Shown here: one piece after another, positions 34,569 through 43,300 of the stretch
Layout of the letters: each line of letters begins with the position of its first letter
Position numbering within the stretch: position 1 is the first letter of the stretch
Assembly: GCF_050943825.1 (NCBI RefSeq)
Contig: NZ_JBMNPX010000013.1
Coordinates: forward strand, 12,763-76,762
DNA: 64,000 nucleotides
Source: Pseudoflavonifractor sp050943825
Lineage (GTDB): Bacteria; Bacillota; Clostridia; Oscillospirales; Oscillospiraceae
Reading direction: 5' to 3'
The notes under the pieces: model-generated
Database searches by the model: none
What the model was told of the DNA's origin: nothing
Seen by the model: only the letters and a program-made list of their open reading frames with translations
Position numbers and translations under genes: made by a program

Positions 34569-34606
34569 AGATAAAACCCTCCGTTTGTCTTGACTTGTGA
34601 GCGGAA

Positions 34607-35263
34607 TCAGAGACAGGCAGCAGGCCCTTCCGTGGAACGGAAGAAGCAGGATGTATTGGGGCATTTGCCGCAGTCATGCTCCACGGAGATCTCCGGATTG
34701 CTGCAGTCGGCACCGAAGAGGTAGAGCATGGACTTTTCAGGATAGAGCATATAGCTCTCTGTCAGACGTACATGGGACAGGGCCGGGATGCCGTGAAAGG
34801 CGTCCAGAAGCACCGACTGATATTCCAAATCCAGATCCTGTTCGCCGGGGGAGAAGCGGCGGGTCAGGTGGCAGCTGCTCTCCTTCATGGCGGCGGCGAT
34901 TTGGCGGTTCATCTGTTCGGAGCCGTCAAAGAGCATCTCGTTGACCAGGTCGTTGAGGAGGTAGCCCTCCAGAAAATCGCCCTGATCGATCAGCTGAGAG
35001 ATGGCCTTGGTAATCGATTCTGAGCAGGTGGACAGGCAGGTGATGCGGTAGCGGCACCGGTCTACCTCGGGCACGCCCATGGGCGGCGCGCCCTCTTCCA
35101 CGGCGTAGCAGTGAGTCATACACAGCTGCTGCCGGGCGGTGCGCTCCAGGGCGGGAAAGGCCGCCTCGGCATACCGGTAGGCGGTGGTGTCCGGCTGGAT
35201 ATGGAGCCTGCGGAAAATGCGGCTGCGGTCGTACTTGGGCGTGATATCAGCAAAATAAACCAT
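34607..35263 (-). CDS. Vitamin B12-dependent methionine synthase activation-domain-like protein
   Basis: The 218 residues resemble the stand-alone activation-domain proteins found in corrinoid methyltransferase operons, which interact with the corrinoid protein during reactivation. The middle part (TKAISQLIDQGDFLEGYLLNDLVNEMLFD) and the segment around LSPGEQDLDLEYQSVLLDA match that family by eye (here RFSPGEQDLD). The C terminus has a four-Cys pattern, GADCSNPEI...HDCGKCPNTSCFFR, that could hold an Fe-S cluster or metal. It is 38 bases from the RACo-like gene. Confidence 0.75.
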   Translation of the reverse strand: MVYFADITPKYDRSRIFRRLHIQPDTTAYRYAEAAFPALERTARQQLCMTHCYAVEEGAPPMGVPEVDRCRYRITCLSTCSESITKAISQLIDQGDFLEGYLLNDLVNEMLFDGSEQMNRQIAAAMKESSCHLTRRFSPGEQDLDLEYQSVLLDAFHGIPALSHVRLTESYMLYPEKSMLYLFGADCSNPEISVEHDCGKCPNTSCFFRSTEGPAACL

Positions 35264-35321
35264 GGAAGGCTCATCCTTTCCTCGTGTCTGAAATCGTCTG
35301 CTTGTGGAGCGGGGCGAAGGC

Positions 35322-36599
35322 TCAGTCAGAGGTGTGTTTTTCGCTGTTTAGCTGGCTCTTATACTGACGGGGGGTAGTTCCCGTCACTTTTTTAAAGATT
35401 TTTGTAAAGTAGCTCTGGTCGTCAAAGCCCACCAGACCGGAGATCTCCAGCAGGCTTCTGTCCGTGTTGCGCATCAGCTCGGTGCTGTGCTCGATGCGGA
35501 TGCGGTTGAGGTAGTCGGTAAAGCTGGAGCCCAGCTCCTGCCGGAACAGCTTGGACAGGGAGGACTCATTGAGAAACAGGGCGGAGGCCAGATCCCGCAG
35601 GGTCAGCTTGTCCATGTAGTGGGCGTTGATGTAGGACACCGCCCGGGTGGTGGCGGAGGATACCTGGGGCAGGTCGGCAAAGATGTCATCCACAAAGTGG
35701 ATGACCAGCTCCCGGCTCCACTGGGCCAGGCTGTCCAGGGTGTTGAGCTCGTTGAGGGAGTTGATGAACTTGAAGTCCAGCCCGAAGATCTTCCGCAGGG
35801 AGGCGCCCCGCTCGGTGGACATGCGGGCCAGGGAGATGTACAGCTCAAAGAAATGGAGCTTGATGCTGTCGAAGTTTCCGCCCTCCACCAGCACCAGCTC
35901 CTCAAAGAGGTCATCCAGACAGGTGAGGGCGGCCTCCCGGTTACGGCCCTGGATTTCCCGTGCAAGGCGGTCCTCCAAGTCTGAGCAGGTGGGGGCGGAC
36001 AGGGCGGCGGAGGTATTCTGGGGCTTGCTCTGCTTGCGCTTCTGGATGTGGTCGCCTACAGTGAGCTGGCGCTGGTAGCGCAGGCGCAGCTGCTCGTAGT
36101 CATCCCAGTTTTTGTGGCTGTGTACCACCGCGCTGTACAGCAGCAGGGAGAACTTCTGTATTTGTTCTGGAGTATATACCCGCATGGAGGAAATGAAAAG
36201 AGAAATTTTCGCCAGAAGCTCCGGGGAGACCTGATTGAACTCAAAGGCCTGGGTGAGCAGTTCCGCTGAGACAGGGCCCATGGACAGGGGACCGGCCACG
36301 GCGCAGCCGCAGAATTTTTCCGACACAACAACGGGGACAGCGATGTGGATCAGGCCCGAGGGACAGGAGAATATGTAGGGTTCGCCCAGGTGGTAAGAGG
36401 ATTTGGCAGAAAAGAGCATGGTGCTGCCGCACACGCTGTCGGGCTGGCGGTAGATGGGGAAGAACTGGCAAAAATTCTTCTCCGTCTGGAACTCCTCCAT
36501 GATGGAGCCGTCGGGGGCAAAGAGGGTTACCGGCACGCCGGTGCTGACGCTGAAGGCGTCCAAATATTCATGCAGACGCTTTTGATCAATGGCTTGCAA
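35322..36599 (-). CDS. AraC-family regulator with PocR sensor domain
   Basis: The 425 residues comprise an N-terminal PocR domain (about residues 5-165; FCQFFPIYRQPDSVCGSTM, SCPSGLIHIAVPVVV), a middle helical region, and a C-terminal AraC double helix-turn-helix (about 325-420) with the closing VGFDDQSYFTKIFKKVTGTTPRQYK. PocR domains sense small hydrocarbon derivatives or corrinoid-pathway substrates. The TTG at 36599 has GGAGG eight bases upstream; an overlapping ATG is in another frame. It is divergent from the corrinoid protein genes and most likely controls them. Confidence 0.88.
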   Translation of the reverse strand: MQAIDQKRLHEYLDAFSVSTGVPVTLFAPDGSIMEEFQTEKNFCQFFPIYRQPDSVCGSTMLFSAKSSYHLGEPYIFSCPSGLIHIAVPVVVSEKFCGCAVAGPLSMGPVSAELLTQAFEFNQVSPELLAKISLFISSMRVYTPEQIQKFSLLLYSAVVHSHKNWDDYEQLRLRYQRQLTVGDHIQKRKQSKPQNTSAALSAPTCSDLEDRLAREIQGRNREAALTCLDDLFEELVLVEGGNFDSIKLHFFELYISLARMSTERGASLRKIFGLDFKFINSLNELNTLDSLAQWSRELVIHFVDDIFADLPQVSSATTRAVSYINAHYMDKLTLRDLASALFLNESSLSKLFRQELGSSFTDYLNRIRIEHSTELMRNTDRSLLEISGLVGFDDQSYFTKIFKKVTGTTPRQYKSQLNSEKHTSD

Positions 36600-36672
36600 A
36601 CCATATTCCTCCCGTTTCGGCAGATTTCCTTCCCGCCGCGGCAGGGCGGAAAAGTTGCGGGGTGATTATGGA

Positions 36673-36696
36673 ATTGGTAAAATGAAGATTACCAAT
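36673..36696. promoter_or_regulatory. Palindromic candidate operator in the methyltransferase promoter region
   Basis: ATTGGTAA (36673-36680) and TTACCAAT (36689-36696) form a perfect inverted repeat with an 8-base spacer. It sits in the AT-rich divergent region (36600-36872) between the PocR/AraC gene and the first corrinoid gene. The rest of the gap is AT-rich and may hold promoters, for example GATATACT near 36835. Confidence 0.5.
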
Positions 36697-36872
36697 TTGT
36701 AATTTTTAAATCACTATACCCCTTTTTTGGATGAAAAGCAATAAAGAACTTTAAAGACATGCCGCAGCCTTGGCAAATGCGCCGGAATAAAACAAAAAGA
36801 AATGGTATTTTTCTTAGAAATTAAAGGGCTGGTTCGATATACTACAAGCGTGGAGCGGAAAGGAACAGCAGA

Positions 36873-37532
36873 ATGAATCGGTTTAATACAATTTTTCAGA
36901 GCATCATCGACGGAGACGAAGAAAAGACCGTAGCACAGTGTCGAGAGCTGCTTGCAAAGGGCTGCCGTCCGGTTGACATTCTGGAAAAAGGGATGATTCC
37001 GGCCATGGACCGCCTGGGCATCATGCTGAGCAGGGAAGAGCGGTTTATTCCGCAGATCCTGCTCTCGGCCAGAGCCATGCAGAAGGCGGTGGCCATCATC
37101 CGGCCGCTGCTGTTGGAGCAGGCCGATGGAGCAGAGCACCGGGAGAAGGTCGTGGTGGGAACCGTCCGCGGGGACATCCACACCATCGGAAAAAGCCTGG
37201 TGGGAATCATGCTCCAGAGCGCCGGGTTCGATGTGACGGATCTGGGTTCCAATGTCAGCGCCGAACGGTTCATCGCCCAGCTGCGGGCGGACGGCTCCCG
37301 CATCGTGGCCATGTCCGCCATGCTGACCACTTCCATGGCCAGTATGAAGGAGACCGTGAAGCGGATTCGCCAGGAGGACTTCGGCTACCACGTCCACATC
37401 ATCGTAGGAGGCGGGCCCATCACACCCAGCTTTGCCCGGGAGTTAGGGGTGGAGTTCTCCGGCACCATGATGGACACAGCCCGACTGGCCACTGAAATCA
37501 GCACAGAGCGGCGGGAGAAGCCGGGGCGCTGA
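36873..37532 (+). CDS. Methyltransferase cognate corrinoid protein (first copy)
   Basis: This cobalamin-binding carrier accepts a methyl group from a substrate methyltransferase. The 219 residues have the N-terminal four-helix cap (about 1-85) and the B12-binding Rossmann domain with GTVRGDIHTIGKSLVG (D-x-H-x-x-G, the lower-ligand His) and IIVGGGPIT for the nucleotide tail. The position after the His is Thr where most homologues have Asp. It is about half identical by eye to the second copy downstream. The Arg/Glu-rich C terminus is short. Confidence 0.9.
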   Translation: MNRFNTIFQSIIDGDEEKTVAQCRELLAKGCRPVDILEKGMIPAMDRLGIMLSREERFIPQILLSARAMQKAVAIIRPLLLEQADGAEHREKVVVGTVRGDIHTIGKSLVGIMLQSAGFDVTDLGSNVSAERFIAQLRADGSRIVAMSAMLTTSMASMKETVKRIRQEDFGYHVHIIVGGGPITPSFARELGVEFSGTMMDTARLATEISTERREKPGR

Positions 37533-37616
37533 GCGCATCTTAACACACGTCAGAAAAAGCAAGTACATATGAAGGAAACAGACATACGGACAATATTTGA
37601 AAAGGAGCGGGAATTT

Positions 37617-38258
37617 ATGTCTATTCTCAACGAGATCACCGAGCTTGTTATCAAGGGCGACATCATGGGTACCAAGGCCAAGGTTACCGAGGCTGTGGAG
37701 CAGAAGCTGGAGGCCACCGACATTCTGAACAACGGCCTGATGCCCGGCATCAACGAGATCGGCGAGCGGTTCGCCAAGGGCCAGATCTTCGTGCCCAACG
37801 TGCTCATGTCCGCCAAGGCCATGAACACCGGCGTGGAAGTGATTCAGCCCCTGCTGGCCGCTGGCGGCGACACCACCATCGGCACCGCTGTCATTGCCAC
37901 CGTGAAGGGCGACCTCCACGACATCGGCAAGAACCTGGTGGGCCTGATGATGAAGAGCGCCAACCTGAAGGTCATCGACCTGGGCGCCAACGTCCCCGCC
38001 GAGAAGTTTGTCGAGGCTATCAAGGAGCACAACCCCGACATCGTGGGTCTCTCCGCCCTCCTGACCACCACCATGAACGAGCAGGGCCACGTCATTGAGG
38101 TTCTCAAGCAGGCCGGCGTCCGCGACCAGGTCAAGGTCATGATCGGCGGCGCCCCCGTCACCCAGGCCTGGGCCGACAAGATCGGCGCCGATGCCTTCAC
38201 CGCCGACGCTGCCGCCGCCGCCCGCTGGGCCAAGGAGTACGTGACCAGCATCCGCTGA
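37617..38258 (+). CDS. Methyltransferase cognate corrinoid protein (second copy)
   Basis: The start at 37617 (MSILNEITELVIKGD) has AAGGAG nine bases upstream; a longer frame begins at 37569 but has no site. The 213 residues show the cap domain and the canonical VKGDLHDIGKNLVG B12-binding motif plus MIGGAPVT. It lies 63 bases before the MttB-family gene and is its likely cognate carrier. Codon use is strongly biased toward C-ending codons, suggesting high expression. Confidence 0.94.
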   Translation: MSILNEITELVIKGDIMGTKAKVTEAVEQKLEATDILNNGLMPGINEIGERFAKGQIFVPNVLMSAKAMNTGVEVIQPLLAAGGDTTIGTAVIATVKGDLHDIGKNLVGLMMKSANLKVIDLGANVPAEKFVEAIKEHNPDIVGLSALLTTTMNEQGHVIEVLKQAGVRDQVKVMIGGAPVTQAWADKIGADAFTADAAAAARWAKEYVTSIR

Positions 38259-38321
38259 AGTATCAACCGCCGTTCCGGCCGGGCGCCGGACAGACATGAA
38301 TGAAATGGAGGATGAATTCCC

Positions 38322-39779
38322 ATGGTAGGAAGAGTCAAATATAACGTGCTGAGCGACCAGGAACTGGAGTACATGAAGAGCCGCATGGAGCAGCTGCTCA
38401 TCGAGCGGGGCATCCACCTGGACCACGAGGAAATGCTCGCCGAGCTGGCCGCGCTGGGCTGCGTGGTGGACATGGAGAAGAAGGACGTCCGGTTCACCAA
38501 GGAGCTCATCGACAAGGCGGTGGCCGCCGTCCCTGAGAAGTTCACCCTTTATTCCCCCAGCGGCAAATACGACCTGGAGTTCCCCAACCCCACCGGCAAC
38601 TTCTACACCCGCACCAATACCGGCGCGCCCAACTACCGCACCGTGAAGGGCGACACCCACTACACCACCCTGGAAGAGGTGGACGAGTGGTACAAGATCA
38701 CCAACGTGATGGAGAACCTGGACTACGTCACCCTGCCCTCCACCTCCGGTGAGTATGTGCCCGGCGACGCCGTGGATGTCTACACCCTGGAGAAGGCCCT
38801 GAAGCACTCCGCCAAGCACATCTGGATTCAGCCCTATGAGTCCGCCAACGTCCAGTGGCTCATCGACATGTCTGCCGCCGCTGTGGGCGGCCTGAAGAAC
38901 CTGCAGGAGAAGCCCATCGTCAGCTTCATCTCCTGCGGCGTGCCCAGCCTGACCTTCAAGCACATGGACGCCGAGGTGCTCTACCGCTGCGCCAAGTCCC
39001 GCATCCCCGTGCAGCCCTGCTCTCTGCCCACCGCCGGCGCCAACACCCCCGTCACCGCCCAGGGCACCGCCTTCATCGCCTGCGCCGAGGTGTTTGCCCA
39101 GATCGTCATGCTGGAGCTGATGTGCCCCGGCCTGCCGGTCATCGCCACCACGCTGCTGTTCTCCATGGACATGCAGAGCACCTACACCCTCCAGTCCAAC
39201 ACCGAGATCACCATCGCCCGCCTGATCTGCATGGAGCTGTTTGAGCGGGGCTACAACATCCGCGCCCACTCCTACGGCACCGGCACCGACAGCGTGGTGA
39301 TGGACGAGCAGAACTTCATCGAGCGCACCAACCTCATCGACGCCATGGCCATGAGCGAGGCCTCCGTCCTGGGCGGCGCCGGCCAGCTGGAGACCGCCAA
39401 GACCATCAGCCCCCTGCAGCTCATCATCGACAATGAGATCTTCGGCATCGCCCGCCGCATCCGCCGCGGCCTGGCCGTGGATGACGAGACCCTGGACTGG
39501 GACGAGCTGATTGCCGGCCTGGACAAGGATCCCAGCTTCAGCTTCCTGACCAGCGAGCACACCTTCCGCCACTTCACCGAGCCCCACCGCCCCGACATGT
39601 TCAACCGCGACAGCCCGGTGAACTGGGAGATGAACGGCAGCAAGACCCTGCTGGACAAGGCTCTGGAGAAGTTCAACGCCATCATGGCAGCCGAGGACGT
39701 GTACGAGCTGCCCGCCGACAAGGCCGCCGAGGTGGAGAAGGTGCTCAGGGAGGCCCACAAGGCGCTGGTAAAGGAGTAA
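38322..39779 (+). CDS. MttB-family (non-pyrrolysine) quaternary amine methyltransferase
   Basis: The protein transfers a methyl group from a quaternary or tertiary amine to the corrinoid protein. The 485 residues match the trimethylamine methyltransferase superfamily: a TIM barrel with FYTRTNTGAPNYRT, PSTSGEYVPGDAVDVYTLEKALKHS and AEVFAQIVMLELMCPGLPV. No in-frame TAG occurs, so it belongs with pyrrolysine-free members such as MtgB (glycine betaine), MtpB (proline betaine) or MtcB (carnitine). Which substrate is used cannot be read directly. Codon bias suggests high expression. Confidence 0.92.
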   Translation: MVGRVKYNVLSDQELEYMKSRMEQLLIERGIHLDHEEMLAELAALGCVVDMEKKDVRFTKELIDKAVAAVPEKFTLYSPSGKYDLEFPNPTGNFYTRTNTGAPNYRTVKGDTHYTTLEEVDEWYKITNVMENLDYVTLPSTSGEYVPGDAVDVYTLEKALKHSAKHIWIQPYESANVQWLIDMSAAAVGGLKNLQEKPIVSFISCGVPSLTFKHMDAEVLYRCAKSRIPVQPCSLPTAGANTPVTAQGTAFIACAEVFAQIVMLELMCPGLPVIATTLLFSMDMQSTYTLQSNTEITIARLICMELFERGYNIRAHSYGTGTDSVVMDEQNFIERTNLIDAMAMSEASVLGGAGQLETAKTISPLQLIIDNEIFGIARRIRRGLAVDDETLDWDELIAGLDKDPSFSFLTSEHTFRHFTEPHRPDMFNRDSPVNWEMNGSKTLLDKALEKFNAIMAAEDVYELPADKAAEVEKVLREAHKALVKE

Positions 39780-39798
39780 GCGCACTCCGGCCATCTGC

Positions 39799-39830
39799 GA
39801 TATGGCCCGCATCTCCGTGCGGGCCATATC
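39799..39830 (+). terminator. Hairpin after the methyltransferase gene
   Basis: A perfect 13-bp stem (39799-39811 with 39818-39830) with a six-base loop lacks a T-run. It may partly terminate or stabilise the upstream mRNA, giving more methyltransferase than transporter. Confidence 0.55.
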
Positions 39831-39908
39831 ATGGATCCGCCCCATAAGCGGTTTCGGCGACGAAATTCCGCATGTGTGTCTGGAATTTGAGAGAAAGGCG
39901 GTTTAGAG

Positions 39909-40145
39909 ATGAAAGTAACGAAGACGGAAAAAATCTGGCTGATTCTCACGGTAATCTTCTATATCCTCTACAATCTCCCCGGTGTCCCGCCTTATGGCGA
40001 GGCCATTCCCACGCTGATTCACGCGCTGCTTACGGTCGTACCCATCTGGATCATCGTCTATGTGGGCCTGGTAAGGGTCTACCGGATTTACAAGCTGAGA
40101 GATGATGCGGACGCGCCCCCCGCGTCCAGTACAAAGGAGGGATAA
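39909..40145 (+). CDS. Small two-helix membrane protein, likely symporter accessory subunit
   Basis: The 78 residues have two membrane helices (about residues 10-27 and 34-60) and a hydrophilic tail. It sits 3 bases before the symporter gene, a layout seen with several SSS-family transporters that have a small partner protein (compare YhdT beside PanF). It is not alignable to a named family by eye. The function is inferred from context. Confidence 0.7.
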   Translation: MKVTKTEKIWLILTVIFYILYNLPGVPPYGEAIPTLIHALLTVVPIWIIVYVGLVRVYRIYKLRDDADAPPASSTKEG

Positions 40146-40148
40146 CGG

Positions 40149-41684
40149 ATGCTGAGCGCCAATACTATCTGGATCGCATTTGGCCTGTACATGTGCTTCC
40201 TCATCGGCGTGGCAGTCTACGTTACGCTGAAGGAGCGCCGCCAGAAGAACAAGGGAAGCCTGCTGACCGCCTCCGTGCCCTGGCCGGTGCTGGTAATGAC
40301 CTACATCGCGTCTCTGATGAGCACTTGGGTGTTCTTCGCCGGCCCCGGCGCCTACTACCGCGGCGGTCTGGGCTACTGGCTGTCTGAGATGAGCTACATT
40401 GCCCTGTTCCCCATTATCGCCCACTTTACCATGAACAAGGTGTGGATCGTCAATCAGGCAAAGGGCGGCACCCTGGTCACCCCCGCAGACTTCTACTATG
40501 AGCGCTTCAAGAGCAATGCGCTGCGCACTATCCTGGGCATCATCTTCCTGGTCTCCGCCGTGCCCTACGTCACCTCCACCCTGGTGGCCATCGCTCAGGC
40601 GGCCCAGTACGCCACCGACGGCGCCATCAACTACCGCATGGCTGTTATTGTCATCGGCCTGACCATGACGGTTTTTGTGTGCATCGGCGGCATGAAGTCC
40701 GCCGCCATGGCGGATACTGTCCAGGGCCTGCTGTTTATTGCCATGCTGTGGGTCATCGTCATCGCCTGCCTTATCGTGGGCTTTGGCGGATCCCTGCCTG
40801 CGGCGGTGGGCAACCTGTGGGAGAACACGCAGTCGTTCTTCTCCTATCCCGGCCCCTCCGGCTGGACGCCCTACGCGGCCCGGTTCGGCTATCCCTTCTC
40901 CTGCGCCATCGGCTGGACCATCATGCTGCCCCACGTGTTCGTCCGTTCCGGCTATTTTGGCGACAACATGAAGACCCAGCGCAAGCTGTCCTTCCTCACT
41001 CCTGTGCTCCAGGCTGTGGTATGGACCGGCACCATGATGATCGGCCTTATCGGCCTGGCTCTGGTCAGCAACATGACCGCCTCCGAGTCCGAGCTCATCA
41101 TCCCCTACCTGGTGAAGAACTTCGTGCTGGACTTCAGCCCCGTGCTGGCCACCGTGCTGATGATCGGCTTCTTTGTGGGTTCCGCCGCCGTGGGCCTGTC
41201 CACTGCCAACGCCTTCCTGGGCGTCAGCGCCGCCATTGTATCCTCGGACCTTATCAAGAATACCTTCCACATCAAGGTGCCTGAGAAGAAGGAGACCATG
41301 GTCAACCGGGTCATTATCGTGGTCATCGGACTGGTGTCCACTGTCCTGGCCATCAATCCGCCCGATCTGATCTTTACTCTGATTATGTTCTCCATCGCCA
41401 TTGTAACGCCCCTGTTCTCCGTGCTGGTCTTCGGCCTGTACTGGAAGAAGGCCACCAAGCAGGCCGCCATCGTCTCCTCCATCGTGGGTACGGTGCTGGT
41501 CCTCATGACCTACTTTGTGTGGAACGTGGGCAACACCTGGTACGGTGCCTTCGGCCTCCTGGGCTCCACGGTGACCATGTTTGTGGTCAGTCTGGTGACC
41601 AAGCAGCCCGAGAGCGACGCCGCCCCCTTCTATGCCACGCTGGAGGCCGGCATGAACCGGTTCTACAAGAAGGCGGATAAATAA
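40149..41684 (+). CDS. Sodium:solute symporter (SSS family)
   Basis: The 511 residues contain about 13 membrane helices. SSS-family traits include the N-terminal GLYMCFLIGVAVYVTLKERR, the substrate-site region SLMSTWVFFAGPGAYYRGGLGYW, VNQAKGGTLVTPADFYYERF and GGMKSAAMADTVQGLLFI. By its place between the methyltransferase and the second methyltransferase it probably imports the methylated amine substrate. The exact substrate is unknown. Confidence 0.88.
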   Translation: MLSANTIWIAFGLYMCFLIGVAVYVTLKERRQKNKGSLLTASVPWPVLVMTYIASLMSTWVFFAGPGAYYRGGLGYWLSEMSYIALFPIIAHFTMNKVWIVNQAKGGTLVTPADFYYERFKSNALRTILGIIFLVSAVPYVTSTLVAIAQAAQYATDGAINYRMAVIVIGLTMTVFVCIGGMKSAAMADTVQGLLFIAMLWVIVIACLIVGFGGSLPAAVGNLWENTQSFFSYPGPSGWTPYAARFGYPFSCAIGWTIMLPHVFVRSGYFGDNMKTQRKLSFLTPVLQAVVWTGTMMIGLIGLALVSNMTASESELIIPYLVKNFVLDFSPVLATVLMIGFFVGSAAVGLSTANAFLGVSAAIVSSDLIKNTFHIKVPEKKETMVNRVIIVVIGLVSTVLAINPPDLIFTLIMFSIAIVTPLFSVLVFGLYWKKATKQAAIVSSIVGTVLVLMTYFVWNVGNTWYGAFGLLGSTVTMFVVSLVTKQPESDAAPFYATLEAGMNRFYKKADK

Positions 41685-41753
41685 CTTCAATCATCAGCCG
41701 CGGCGCGGGGGAGCGCGTCTCTCCCGCGCCCAACTGGAAAGGAATCTTGCGAA

Positions 41754-43112
41754 ATGGGAAAAGAACTGATTTTCAAGACCATGCGCCATGAGCCCACCGA
41801 GCGGGTGCCCTGGGTGCCCTTCGCCGGTATCCACTCCGGCAAGCTCAAGGGCTATACCGCCCAGGAGATTCTCCAGGACGGCCAGAAGCTCTACGAGTGC
41901 CTGATGGAGGTGGCCCGGCTCTACGGTCCCGACGGTATGCCCATCATGTTCGACCTCCAGCTGGAGGCGGAGATTCTGGGCTGCGAGCTGATGTGGGCCC
42001 AGGACAATCCGCCCTCCGTGGCCACCCACCCCTATGAGGGGGACAACAAGGGCATCCCCTGCCGCTGCAAGCTGCCCACCCCCGAGTCCGGCCGTATTCC
42101 CATTATGCTGGAGGCCATGACCAAGCTGAAGGCCTCCGTGGGCGACGACATTGCCCTCTACGGCCTGATCTGCGGCCCCTTCACCCTGGCCTCCCACCTG
42201 CGGGGCAGCGAGATCTTCCTGGATATGCTGATGGACGAGCAGTATGTCCGGGACCTGGTGAGCTACTGCGCCGAGGCCTCCATCCGGATGTGCGACTACT
42301 ACATCAAGGCGGGCATGGATGTCATCGCGGTGGTGGATCCCCTGGTCAGCCAGATCGCCCCCGAATCCTTCGACGCCATGCTGGCCGACTCCTTCAAGGC
42401 CGTGTTTGACTACATCCGCAGCAAGGGTGTGTACTCCTCCTTCTTCGTGTGCGGCAACGCCACGCCTCAGCTGGAGGTCATGTGCAAGACCAATCCCGAC
42501 TCCATCGCGGTGGACGAGAACGTGGACTTTGTCTACGGCAAGAGCGTGTCCGACAAGTACAACATCGCCATTAGCGGCAACATCCCCCTGACCACCGTCA
42601 TGCTCCACGGTACCCCCAAGGACAATATGAAGTACGTGGTGGACCTGCTGGACAAGGTGGAGGATCACCGCAACATGATCGTCAGCCCCGGCTGCGACAT
42701 GCCCTACGACGTGCCCGTGGAGAACACCGTGGCCTGCTCCCAGGCGGTGAAGAACACGGACCAGTGCCGCGAGATGCTCAAGGACTACACCGGTCCCGAC
42801 GACAGCGGCATCCACATCGAGCTGCCTGACTACGAGCACCTGGAGAAGCCCTTCATCGAGGTCTTTACTCTGGACTCCACCCAGTGCGCCGCCTGTACCT
42901 ACATGATGGCCGCCGCTCAGGCCGCCAAGGACTACTTTGGCGACAAGATCGACATCATCGAGTACAAGTACACCATCCGCGAGAACGTGGTCCGCTGCAA
43001 GAAGATGGGCATCACCAACCTGCCCACCATGGTCATCAACGGCCAGATCCGCCACGTCTCCATGATTCCCGACGGCAAGGCCCTCCGGGAGGAGATCGAG
43101 GCCCTGCTGTAA
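41754..43112 (+). CDS. UroD-type corrinoid methyltransferase fused to a thioredoxin-like domain
   Basis: Residues 1 to about 350 are a uroporphyrinogen-decarboxylase-fold domain like MtaA/MtbA, which move methyl groups from corrinoid to a thiol or tetrahydrofolate-type acceptor. Residues 366-452 form a thioredoxin-like domain with STQCAACTYMM (CAAC at 378-381) and the cis-Pro loop TNLPTMVING. In MtaA-type enzymes zinc is held by H-x-C and a later Cys; here the first motif reads F-V-C-G (His replaced by Phe), while SPGCDMPYDVP keeps the second Cys. It ends the operon. Confidence 0.85.
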   Translation: MGKELIFKTMRHEPTERVPWVPFAGIHSGKLKGYTAQEILQDGQKLYECLMEVARLYGPDGMPIMFDLQLEAEILGCELMWAQDNPPSVATHPYEGDNKGIPCRCKLPTPESGRIPIMLEAMTKLKASVGDDIALYGLICGPFTLASHLRGSEIFLDMLMDEQYVRDLVSYCAEASIRMCDYYIKAGMDVIAVVDPLVSQIAPESFDAMLADSFKAVFDYIRSKGVYSSFFVCGNATPQLEVMCKTNPDSIAVDENVDFVYGKSVSDKYNIAISGNIPLTTVMLHGTPKDNMKYVVDLLDKVEDHRNMIVSPGCDMPYDVPVENTVACSQAVKNTDQCREMLKDYTGPDDSGIHIELPDYEHLEKPFIEVFTLDSTQCAACTYMMAAAQAAKDYFGDKIDIIEYKYTIRENVVRCKKMGITNLPTMVINGQIRHVSMIPDGKALREEIEALL

Positions 43113-43253
43113 GCCTCAAATCACTTTGATTTAGTGCGGAGCTCTCCCGGTGTACGGCTGCGCCGGGCAGACAGAAGATTTGCGCAAGTCTTCAAGAGAT
43201 GAATCGATGCCAGTCAGTTCATTTTGCCGCATTAAATATCTCCCTCAAAAGAA

Positions 43254-43298
43254 ACACAGAGCGCCCGGCTTGGGGAGCCGGGCGCTCTGTGTTTTATA
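43254..43298 (+). terminator. Strong terminator of the methyltransferase operon
   Basis: A perfect 17-bp stem (43254-43270 with 43276-43292) is followed by TTTATAT. It also lies at the end of the convergent minus-strand gene. Confidence 0.88.
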
Positions 43299-43300
43299 TA

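Noticed and set aside
38322..39779. Pyrrolysine-containing trimethylamine methyltransferase
   Set aside because: There is no in-frame TAG in the gene, so it belongs to the non-pyrrolysine branch of the family.
37443..39845. An 800-codon open frame on the minus strand
   Set aside because: It is antisense to the corrinoid protein and methyltransferase genes, whose strong codon bias removes stops on the other strand. The translation is low complexity.
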